From an uncultured Eubacteriales bacterium (GTDB taxonomy: Bacteria > Bacillota_A > Clostridia > Christensenellales > Aristaeellaceae), in assembly GCA_902766515.1 (NCBI GenBank), contig CACXEB010000264.1, positions 1-5,206 on the forward strand: a DNA stretch of 5,206 nt. Direction: 5' to 3'. Below the pieces are notes generated by a model. That model saw only the letters and a list, made by a program, of their open reading frames with translations. It ran no database searches and was not told the origin of the DNA. This document shows, piece after piece, positions 1 to 5,176 of this stretch (positions are counted from its first letter, which is position 1; each line of letters starts with the position of its first letter). Both the position numbers and the translations under genes were made by a program.

Positions 1-374
1 AGTTCGTGGGCTTCCGTGAGAGCCAGCTGAAGACCGACGTGGACATCCAGGGCAGCACCAGCCAGCAGAAGCTGTGCGCCAACCTGGCGGCGCAGATCAT
101 GGCCTTCGCGTGCGGCAAACAGGATGCCGATCCCAACAAGAGCTTCGCGGGCGGGCGGCCGTCCAGCGTGATCGTCGGCGACCGGCTGACGCCCGAAGCG
201 CTTGGCGCGCTGCTGGCGCACTTCGAAAACAAGGTCATGTTCCAGGGCTTTGTGTGGAACCTGAACAGCTTCGACCAGGAAGGCGTCCAGCTGGGCAAGG
301 TGCTGGCCAAGCGGGTGCTGGCCCATGATACGGACGGCGCGCTGAAAGCGTTCAGCGACCTGCTGGCGATCTGA
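1..374 (+). CDS. pgi: Glucose-6-phosphate isomerase, C-terminal part (5' end outside the window)
   Basis: This is the last ~123 residues of phosphoglucose isomerase, the cytoplasmic enzyme that interconverts glucose 6-phosphate and fructose 6-phosphate in glycolysis and gluconeogenesis. The first complete codon is at 3; a GTG at 6 is internal, not the start. Visible family features are a GGRPSS segment (the GNRP-like region), LTPEALGALLAHFENKV, and the C-terminal signature GFVWNLNSFDQEGVQLGK at 246-299, which ends in the lysine (codon 297-299) corresponding to the active-site lysine of the family. The FDQxGVxLGK form and the short C-terminus resemble the long (about 540-residue, E. coli-like) Pgi group rather than the Bacillus form (FDQPGVEAYK). 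The usual Glu of GVE is Gln here (codon 288-290). The stop TGA at 372-374 lies one base before the next start. Identity is confident; the full length cannot be judged. Confidence 0.95.
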   Translation, partial: FVGFRESQLKTDVDIQGSTSQQKLCANLAAQIMAFACGKQDADPNKSFAGGRPSSVIVGDRLTPEALGALLAHFENKVMFQGFVWNLNSFDQEGVQLGKVLAKRVLAHDTDGALKAFSDLLAI

Positions 375-375
375 T

Positions 376-855
376 ATGGGCGCGGGCAGGATTGACCGCG
401 CCGTACAGGCGGACATCCCCCGGCTGATGGACCTGCTGACCCAGGTCAACATGGTCCATCACCGGGGCCGGCCCGACCTGTTCAGGGGGCCGACCACCAA
501 GTACGCGCCGGAGGAGCTGGCGGACCTGCTCCGGGACGGGCGCCGGCCCGTGTTCGTCTGCCGCGGTGAAGACGGGGAGGTCCTGGGCTACGCTTTCTGC
601 GTGCTCCAGGAAGTCAGGAACGACCGGCTGCTCATGGACCGGCGGACGCTGTATATCGACGACCTTTGCGTGGACGAGAACGCGCGGGGCCGGGGCATCG
701 GCCGGCGGCTGTACGAGCATGCCGTGGCGTACGCCCGGGCGATCGGGTGCCACAATGTGACGCTGAACGTCTGGTGCCTGAACGAGCCCGCGATGCGGTT
801 CTATGAAAAATGCGGCCTCAGGCCCCAGAAGGTGGGCATGGAGGTCATTCTGTAA
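376..855 (+). CDS. GNAT-family N-acetyltransferase
   Basis: A 159-residue, single-domain GNAT protein, predicted to be cytoplasmic and to transfer an acetyl group from acetyl-CoA to an amine; the substrate is unknown. The acetyl-CoA-binding motif A is clear: strand YIDDLCV (93-99) followed by the pyrophosphate loop RGRGIG (104-109) and its helix. Motif B follows as strand VTLNVW (128-133) and NEPAMRFYEKCGL (136-148), whose Asn and Tyr positions are typical of the superfamily. The N-terminal VHHRGRPDLF segment (27-36) and the C-terminal RPQKVGMEVIL look like a conserved clostridial GNAT subgroup, but I know of no assigned substrate. It is RimI-like only in general fold. The ATG at 376 is one base after the pgi stop and has no recognisable Shine-Dalgarno sequence, so translation is probably coupled to pgi. 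It is followed 21 bases later by the DUF2232 gene. Confidence 0.92.
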   Translation: MGAGRIDRAVQADIPRLMDLLTQVNMVHHRGRPDLFRGPTTKYAPEELADLLRDGRRPVFVCRGEDGEVLGYAFCVLQEVRNDRLLMDRRTLYIDDLCVDENARGRGIGRRLYEHAVAYARAIGCHNVTLNVWCLNEPAMRFYEKCGLRPQKVGMEVIL

Positions 856-876
856 CATAGGGGGATCCTCGGGGGT

Positions 877-2100
877 ATGCGTGGACTGCCCATGATCCGA
901 TCGCTCAGGGCGGCGGTGCTGCTGAGCATACTGATGCTGCTGCCGGTGCTGACCCTGTCATCGTCCCAGCTGGGCGCGGTGTACGGGATCGCGCTGAGCG
1001 TGACCCTGCTGCCGGCGCTGCTGGTCATGACGACGCTGTGGGGCGGTCTGCTGCCGGCGCTGGTCGGCCTGGCGGGCGCGCTGGTGATGGTCTTCCTGCC
1101 CCTCGGGCCGGATGCCGCGCTGCTGATGGCGCTGTACCTGCTGCCGGTCATGGCGGCGCTGCTGATCTGCGTACAGAATCGCAAGCCGTTTTTCCAGACG
1201 GCGCTGTGGCTGACGGCGGCGGAGCTGGCCGGCGGCTTTGCCGCGCTGCTGATCCTGAACAGCCGCGTGAACGGGGGGCTGGGCCCCGGGCTGGCGGAGC
1301 AGATCGCCGGGCTCATCCGGGCGTCCGGCATGCAGGACGAGATCCTGGTGGTCATGCTGCAAAGCGGCCTGGCGCGGCTGGACAGCAGCCTGTACGGCCA
1401 GATCCAGGGCCTGACCGGCGGCCTGAGCGAGGTGGGACGCGAGGAGCTGCTCCTGTCCCTGACGTCCACGCTGACCGACATACTGCAGATGCTGCCGGTC
1501 ATGCTGATCAGCGGCGCGATCTGGCACAGCCTGGCAGGGCTCGGGTTCGGGATCTACTTCGGCCGGCGCAGCCTGATCCGCCAGGTGGTGGACCGGCGGC
1601 GCAGCGAGCTGATGCAGAAGGTGCTGGAACAGCGGCGCATCCAGATGGAGCAGGGCGAGGTGCCCAATCCGGTCCGCCTGGAGAGCCGTGAGCAGCTGAT
1701 GCGCGAGCTGCAGGCAGACTGTGAGGAGGCGCTGGGTGATTTCCCGAGCCTCCAGATGCCGTCGCTTGCCCTGTGGCACATGCCCCGGGGCGTGGGCCTG
1801 ATGGCTGCCCTGCCCGGGCTGGGCTACGTGGCGGCCCTGCTGTCCGACGCGCCGCAGGTGGCGCTGGTGGGACGCATGCTGGGCGCCATCTTCACGGCGA
1901 TGTACACCATCCAGGGGATCGCGGTGCTCAACTTCATCCTGGGCCGCACCGGGCGGGGCCTTCTGTTCCGCAGCGTCGTCATCGGGTTCGCGGTCCTGAT
2001 TCTGTCCCGCGCGCTGCTGTTCCTTGGGGTACTGGAGCAGCTGGCGGATTTCAGAAAGCTGCGTCAGAAGCCGGGTGAGAACCGGCCTGACCGATCATAG
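877..2100 (+). CDS. DUF2232 / YybS-family multi-pass membrane protein
   Basis: A 407-residue integral membrane protein of unknown function. Hydrophobic stretches at about 12-27, 33-53, 57-74, 80-99 and 106-127 form an N-terminal membrane bundle. A polar stretch (128-200) follows, then a segment at about 203-226, a charged, Arg/Glu-rich and probably cytoplasmic section (229-302), and three further segments at about 305-322, 329-353 and 362-383. The pattern around [17 protein letters not shown] near the C-terminus and the final short basic tail fit DUF2232/YybS. The assignment also rests on position: yybS lies upstream of rplI and the replicative helicase gene in Bacillus and many Clostridia. 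Those genomes usually carry gdpP (yybT) between yybS and rplI; it is absent here. Start choice is uncertain: ATG 877 has AGGGGGA at 859-865 (11-base spacing), while an in-frame ATG at 892 has no better site. No function is claimed. Confidence 0.8.
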   Translation: MRGLPMIRSLRAAVLLSILMLLPVLTLSSSQLGAVYGIALSVTLLPALLVMTTLWGGLLPALVGLAGALVMVFLPLGPDAALLMALYLLPVMAALLICVQNRKPFFQTALWLTAAELAGGFAALLILNSRVNGGLGPGLAEQIAGLIRASGMQDEILVVMLQSGLARLDSSLYGQIQGLTGGLSEVGREELLLSLTSTLTDILQMLPVMLISGAIWHSLAGLGFGIYFGRRSLIRQVVDRRRSELMQKVLEQRRIQMEQGEVPNPVRLESREQLMRELQADCEEALGDFPSLQMPSLALWHMPRGVGLMAALPGLGYVAALLSDAPQVALVGRMLGAIFTAMYTIQGIAVLNFILGRTGRGLLFRSVVIGFAVLILSRALLFLGVLEQLADFRKLRQKPGENRPDRS

Positions 2101-2101
2101 C

Positions 2102-2108
2102 AAGGAGG
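2102..2108 (+). promoter_or_regulatory. Strong ribosome binding site that fixes the rplI start
   Basis: AAGGAGG lies 8 bases before ATG 2117 and is a near-perfect Shine-Dalgarno sequence. An in-frame ATG also exists upstream at 2024, inside the DUF2232 gene, but this site and the conserved bL9 N-terminus ([11 protein letters not shown]) place the start at 2117. It is the strongest ribosome binding site in the window, as expected for a highly expressed ribosomal protein. Confidence 0.93.
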
Positions 2109-2116
2109 AAAACAAC

Positions 2117-2569
2117 ATGAAAGTCATTCTGCTGGCCGATGTCAAAGGCACCGGAAAAAAGGACGAGATCGTCAACGTCAGCGACGGATACGCCCGCAAT
2201 TTCCTGTTCCCGCGCGGGGCGGCGGTGGAAGCCACGCCGGGCGCGGCGAAAGAACTGGAAAAGAAGCGCGCCGCCGAGCGCCAGCGCGAGGCGGAGCGCA
2301 AGGCGACCGCGGAAAAGCAGGCGCGGGAGCTGAAGGACAAGGTCGTCCGCGTGGAGGCGAAGTGCGGCGAAAAGGGCCGCCTGTACGGCCGCGTGACCTC
2401 CCAGGAAATCGCCGAAGCGCTGGAAAAGCAGCATAACGTCAAGGTGGACAAGCGCCGCATCGACCTCAAGGATCCGATCCGCGAAGCGGGCGATGTCAAG
2501 GTGGAAGTCTGGCTGTATCCCAACATCACCACACGGATCACCGTGCGCGTGGTGGGCGTCAATCAGTAA
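2117..2569 (+). CDS. rplI: Large ribosomal subunit protein bL9
   Basis: A 150-residue protein, the usual bL9 length (about 148-150). bL9 binds 23S rRNA near the L1 stalk base and extends from the 50S subunit; it influences frame maintenance. The N-terminal domain (1-40) carries the hallmark [14 protein letters not shown] (21-34). A long Ala/Glu/Lys/Arg helix (about 42-75) connects to the C-terminal domain, recognised by [16 protein letters not shown] (87-102), DKRRIDL (111-117) and the closing beta segment [21 protein letters not shown] (127-147 region). Position 16 is Asp where the family signature has Gly or Asn. The start at 2117 is set by an excellent Shine-Dalgarno sequence. The stop lies two bases before the helicase start, matching the rplI-helicase pairing in Bacillota. 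Confidence 0.98.
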   Translation: MKVILLADVKGTGKKDEIVNVSDGYARNFLFPRGAAVEATPGAAKELEKKRAAERQREAERKATAEKQARELKDKVVRVEAKCGEKGRLYGRVTSQEIAEALEKQHNVKVDKRRIDLKDPIREAGDVKVEVWLYPNITTRITVRVVGVNQ

Positions 2570-2571
2570 CG

Positions 2572-3918
2572 ATGGACGTCCGGCCGGCTGATTATACCCC
2601 GCTGCCGCCCCAGAACCCGGAGGCGGAGCGGGCGGTGCTGGGCGCGCTGCTGCAGGATCAGGGGGCCGTCATCACGGCCATGGACATCCTGCGGCCGGAG
2701 GATTTCTACGATCCGCGCCACCAGACCATCTTCGAGGCGATCCGGCAGGTCAACGTGATGGGCCGCGCGGTCGACCTGGTGACCGCGGACGACGAGCTGC
2801 GCCGCGTGGGTCAGATCGATGCCGTCGGCGGAACGGAGTACCTGATCACGCTGGTGCAGAACATGCCCAGCACGGTCAACTGGAACTACTACGCCGACAT
2901 CGTGCGGGAAAAGGCGGTGCTCCGGCGGCTGATCGCCGCGGCGGGGGAGATCTCCCGGATGGGCTACCAGCAGCAGGAGCTGCTGCCGGATATCCTGAAC
3001 CGCAGCGAAAAGCTGATCTTCGACATCGCCATGCGCCAGGGCGGCGGGACGGAGCTGGAGGAAGCCCGCACCATCCTGACCCGCACCTATGACGAGATCG
3101 GCCGCCTGGCCAAGCTCAAGGGCGGCATCTCGGGCGTCAGCACCGGCCTCAGCGACCTGGACAAGGCGCTGACCGGCATGCACGGCGGCGAGCTGATCCT
3201 GATCGGCGCGCGTCCGTCCATGGGCAAGACGACCCTGGCGATCAACATCGCCACCAACGCCGCCCGGACGGGCAAGCGGGTGGCCGTGTTTTCCCTGGAA
3301 ATGCCGCGGGAACAGATCATGATGCGCATTCTCTGCTCCGAGGCGCGGGTGGACATGCAGCAGGTGCGCAGCGGTACCCTGAAGGACAAGGACTGGGACC
3401 GCCTGTGCATGGCGCTGCCGTCCGTGGCGGGCTTTCCCATGCATATCGACGATACGGCCGGTGTGTCGCCCGCGCAGGTGCGGTCGCGCTGCCGCCGGCT
3501 GATGATGGACAAGGGCCTGGACCTGATCGTGATCGACTACCTGCAGCTGATGTCCGCGGACGGCCGCAATGAGAACAGGCAACTGGAGGTCAGCGAGATC
3601 TCCCGCAGCCTCAAGGCCATCGCGCTGGAGCTGAAGGTGCCGGTGATCGCCTGCGCCCAGCTTTCGCGCGCGAACACCCAGCGATCCGACAAGCGGCCCA
3701 TGCTGTCCGACCTGAGGGACTCGGGTTCCATCGAGCAGGACGCGGACGTCGTCATGTTCCTGCACCGGCCTGGGTATTATCCGGAGAGCGGTGACGATGA
3801 CAAAACCAAGGCGGAGCTGATCATCGCCAAGCAGCGCAACGGCCCGCTGGATACCATCAAGCTGAGCTGGCTGCCCGAGTGCACCATGTTCACCAATCTG
3901 AAAATCGCGAAAGGATAA
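2572..3918 (+). CDS. dnaB: Replicative DNA helicase (DnaB family; DnaC in Bacillus nomenclature)
   Basis: A 448-residue homohexameric 5'-3' helicase that unwinds DNA at the replication fork and works with primase. The N-terminal DnaB domain covers about residues 13-115 (PQNPEAERAVLGALL, then ILRPEDFYDPRHQTIF). A linker leads to the RecA-like C-terminal domain (about 180-446). Visible motifs are Walker A GARPSMGKT (212-220, Lys219, Thr220), SLEMP with the catalytic Glu243, Walker B LDLIVIDYLQLM (316-327, Asp322), CAQLSR with sensor Gln363, LRDSGSIEQDAD, and KQRNGP (420-425), whose Lys420 and Arg422 match the nucleotide sensor and arginine finger of Geobacillus DnaB. The length is normal and there is no intein, a common insertion in this family. 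ATG 2572 is two bases after the rplI stop and lacks a clear Shine-Dalgarno sequence, suggesting coupling to rplI. No helicase loader gene is present in the window. Confidence 0.98.
   Translation: MDVRPADYTPLPPQNPEAERAVLGALLQDQGAVITAMDILRPEDFYDPRHQTIFEAIRQVNVMGRAVDLVTADDELRRVGQIDAVGGTEYLITLVQNMPSTVNWNYYADIVREKAVLRRLIAAAGEISRMGYQQQELLPDILNRSEKLIFDIAMRQGGGTELEEARTILTRTYDEIGRLAKLKGGISGVSTGLSDLDKALTGMHGGELILIGARPSMGKTTLAINIATNAARTGKRVAVFSLEMPREQIMMRILCSEARVDMQQVRSGTLKDKDWDRLCMALPSVAGFPMHIDDTAGVSPAQVRSRCRRLMMDKGLDLIVIDYLQLMSADGRNENRQLEVSEISRSLKAIALELKVPVIACAQLSRANTQRSDKRPMLSDLRDSGSIEQDADVVMFLHRPGYYPESGDDDKTKAELIIAKQRNGPLDTIKLSWLPECTMFTNLKIAKG
3910..3915 (+). promoter_or_regulatory. Ribosome binding site that fixes the exonuclease start
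   Basis: AAAGGA lies 8 bases before ATG 3924 and overlaps the last codons of the helicase gene. A longer reading frame from ATG 3879 would overlap the helicase by 40 bases and add a 15-residue N-terminus with no family match. The site therefore supports the start at 3924, which puts the OB fold at the expected position close to the N-terminus. Confidence 0.8.
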
Positions 3919-3923
3919 CCGGA

Positions 3924-4979
3924 ATGCTTCAACAACCAACAGTTGCCGCCCTGCGCAAGGATGACCGTTTTCTCGGCTTCCTGCTGGTGCGCATGGCGGA
4001 ACAGCGGCAATCGAATAAAGGCGACAAATACCTGGACATGACCCTTGGCGACGCGACGGGCGACCTGAACGCCAAGCTGTGGGACGGCAAGGCGGCCCCG
4101 CCCGCGGTGGGCACCGTCGTCAAGGTGCGTGCGACCGTGCAGGAATACAACGGCCGCCTGCAGCTGCGCGTGGAGCAGATCCGCGCGGCCGCGCCCCAGG
4201 ACGAGGTGGATATGTCGGCCTTGACGCTCTGCGCGCCGGAAACGCCGGAGGCCATGCTGGGGGAAATCAACGCCGCCATCGACGCGATGCGGACGCCGGA
4301 TTTGCAGAAGCTGCTGCGCGAGCTGCTCGCGGCCTGCGGCGACCGCCTCGTCTATTATCCCGCGGCGCAGCGCCTGCACCATGCCGAGCGCAGCGGCCTG
4401 CTGCACCATACGGTGTCGATGCTCCGCACCGCCAAGGCCATCCTGCCGGTCTACCCGTACCTGGACGCCGACCTGCTGCTGGCGGGCGTGATCGCCCATG
4501 ACCTGAGCAAGACGGCGGAGATGCAGAGTGACGCGATGGGCAACGTGAAGGACTATACGACCGACGGCCTGCTGCTGGGCCACCTGGTGCGCGGCGTGGC
4601 CGAGATCCAGCTGGCGGCGGAGCGCGCCGGGGTCACGGGGGAATACGTGCTGCTGCTCCAGCACATGGTCATCTCCCACCACGGCGAGCCGGACTTCGGC
4701 AGCCCGCGGCCGCCCATGTTCCCGGAAGCGGAAGCCCTGCACATGATCGACGACCTGGACGCGAAGATGAACGAGATGGAGTCCATCATGAAGCGGACGC
4801 CCCGCGGCGCTTTCAGCGAAAAGATCTGGTCGCTGGACCGGCGGATGTACCATCCCAACTACCTGAGCGAGCAGGCCGATGAACCGGCCCCCTTCGAGCC
4901 CGCTGACCAGGGTGGCCAGCCGCAGGCCGGCGGCGGTCCCCGCCGCGACGCGGGCAGGGCGTACGACGGGCTCTTGTAA
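3924..4979 (+). CDS. yhaM: YhaM/Cbf1-like 3'-5' exonuclease (OB fold + HD domain)
   Basis: A 351-residue protein with the two-domain plan of YhaM, a 3'-5' exoribonuclease of Bacillus (about 314 residues), known in Staphylococcus as Cbf1. The OB-fold nucleic-acid-binding domain spans about 16-90, with KGDKYLDMTLGD (32-43), TGDLNAKLWDG and a YNGRLQLRVEQI closing strand. The HD domain follows: HHAERSGLLHHTVSM (152-166), the metal-binding dyad AHDLSK (191-196, His192 and Asp193), SHHGEPDFGSP (251-261) and HMIDDLDAKM (273-282). All expected metal-ligand histidines and aspartates appear present. The dyad reads HDLSK where HDxGK is common. Residues 315-351 are a Pro/Gly/Ala/Asp-rich, probably disordered tail beyond the usual family end. 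The start at 3924 is five bases after the helicase stop. Substrate in this organism (RNA, or RNA and single-stranded DNA) is inferred from homology only. Confidence 0.9.
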   Translation: MLQQPTVAALRKDDRFLGFLLVRMAEQRQSNKGDKYLDMTLGDATGDLNAKLWDGKAAPPAVGTVVKVRATVQEYNGRLQLRVEQIRAAAPQDEVDMSALTLCAPETPEAMLGEINAAIDAMRTPDLQKLLRELLAACGDRLVYYPAAQRLHHAERSGLLHHTVSMLRTAKAILPVYPYLDADLLLAGVIAHDLSKTAEMQSDAMGNVKDYTTDGLLLGHLVRGVAEIQLAAERAGVTGEYVLLLQHMVISHHGEPDFGSPRPPMFPEAEALHMIDDLDAKMNEMESIMKRTPRGAFSEKIWSLDRRMYHPNYLSEQADEPAPFEPADQGGQPQAGGGPRRDAGRAYDGLL

Positions 4980-4980
4980 G

Positions 4981-5009
4981 GGTCACTGTTCACGGGGTGA
5001 ACAGTGACC
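4981..5009. repeat. Perfect 13-bp inverted repeat directly after the last stop codon
   Basis: GGTCACTGTTCAC (4981-4993) and GTGAACAGTGACC (4997-5009) are exact reverse complements around a three-base GGG loop. The stem starts one base after the yhaM stop at 4979. On neither strand is it followed by a T run (plus strand continues CGTAGGGGGG), so it is not a textbook intrinsic terminator, although it could still stop or process the transcript or protect its 3' end. It could also be a dispersed palindromic repeat or a protein-binding operator. Confidence 0.9.
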
Positions 5010-5049
5010 GTAGGGGGGATTGTCATCCCCCCCTGCGGGACCCCCCTAC
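5010..5049. repeat. G6/C6 inverted repeats with two mutually exclusive pairings
   Basis: GGGGGGAT (5013-5020) pairs exactly with ATCCCCCC (5025-5032) around the loop TGTC. The same G run, as GTAGGGGGG (5010-5018), also pairs exactly with CCCCCCTAC (5041-5049), a 9-bp stem enclosing 22 bases. Only one of the two can form at a time. No T run follows either, so no intrinsic terminator is called. Confidence 0.8.
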
Positions 5050-5093
5050 AGATTTGCCTGTCGCCCCTTTGTGGCTCCCGGGCGGTAAATCTG
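5049..5093. repeat. Inverted repeat CAGATTT / AAATCTG with extended stem
   Basis: CAGATTT (5049-5055) and AAATCTG (5087-5093) are exact reverse complements. In RNA the stem could extend by a G-U pair (5056/5086) and two C-G pairs (5057-5058/5084-5085) to 10 bp. An alternative inner stem is CGCCC (5062-5066) with GGGCG (5080-5084). The apical part contains the CCCGGG palindrome at 5077-5082. Confidence 0.7.
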
Positions 5094-5100
5094 CAAGGTA

Positions 5101-5119
5101 CAAACGGCTCCGCCGTTTG
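5101..5119. repeat. Perfect 8-bp inverted repeat CAAACGGC-TCC-GCCGTTTG
   Basis: CAAACGGC (5101-5108) and GCCGTTTG (5112-5119) are exact reverse complements with a three-base loop TCC. The stem lies a few bases after the preceding one, in the row of palindromes downstream of the operon. It has no T run on its plus-strand side. Confidence 0.85.
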
Positions 5120-5155
5120 GTCCTCGCACCGTACATGCCGCTGCTGCGGATTACA

Positions 5156-5176
5156 GTCGGAGGGTGCCCCTCCGAC
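5156..5176. repeat. Perfect 9-bp inverted repeat GTCGGAGGG-TGC-CCCTCCGAC
   Basis: GTCGGAGGG (5156-5164) and CCCTCCGAC (5168-5176) are exact reverse complements around TGC. It sits inside a wider pair of short arms, TGCCGC (5136-5141) and GCGGCA (5198-5203), which are also reverse complements. The minus strand here reads GGGGGAGGTGTCGGAGGGG, a wording that resembles dispersed extragenic palindromes of some gut Clostridia; that resemblance is from memory only. Confidence 0.85.

Larger units (their letters stand above)
1..4979 (+). other. Probable single operon: pgi - GNAT - DUF2232 - rplI - dnaB - yhaM
   Basis: The six genes are collinear with gaps of 1, 21, 16, 2 and 5 bases. None of the gaps is large enough for an ordinary promoter plus terminator, and none contains a stem followed by a T run. 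Any promoter would lie upstream of the window or inside a coding region. The operon's 3' end is suggested by the hairpin that begins one base after the last stop codon. This is inference from spacing; no promoter motif was identified. Confidence 0.65.

Noticed and set aside
856..876. Promoter or attenuator in the 21-base gap before the DUF2232 gene
   Set aside because: The gap holds two G5 runs and a GGATCC palindrome but no -35/-10 pair and no stable stem; it is too short for either.
801..1779. Two long minus-strand frames (801-1502 and 958-1779) opposite the DUF2232 gene
   Set aside because: They overlap each other and the membrane protein gene; their compositions (Ser/Arg-rich and Gln/His/Arg-rich) are typical of antisense translation.
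2024..2116. N-terminal extension of rplI from ATG 2024
   Set aside because: It would lie inside the DUF2232 gene and add 31 residues not found in bL9. AAGGAGG at 2102-2108 and the canonical MKVILL start at 2117 decide it.
3205..3540. Intein in the helicase near Walker A or Walker B
   Set aside because: The Walker A to Walker B distance and total length (448 residues) are normal, with no splicing motifs.
3879..3923. N-terminal extension of the YhaM-like protein from ATG 3879
   Set aside because: It overlaps the helicase C-terminus in another frame and has no family similarity. AAAGGA at 3910-3915 supports 3924.
2563..3939. 458-codon open frame on the minus strand opposite the helicase gene
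   Set aside because: It mirrors the helicase gene almost exactly, its translation is His/Gln/Arg/Leu-rich with no domain, and long antisense frames are expected in G+C-rich codon usage. The plus strand encodes an unmistakable DnaB.
3777..4853. 358-codon minus-strand frame opposite the YhaM-like gene
   Set aside because: Same antisense shadow effect; no recognisable motif, and the plus strand has clear OB and HD motifs.
4981..5049. Classical Rho-independent terminator
   Set aside because: Stems are strong, but no T run follows any of them on either strand, so only inverted repeats are called.
5023..5136. 37-codon minus-strand open frame in the 3' non-coding region (ATG at 5136)
   Set aside because: It runs through several palindromes, has no Shine-Dalgarno sequence I can see, and its Arg/Gly-rich translation looks like translated repeat.
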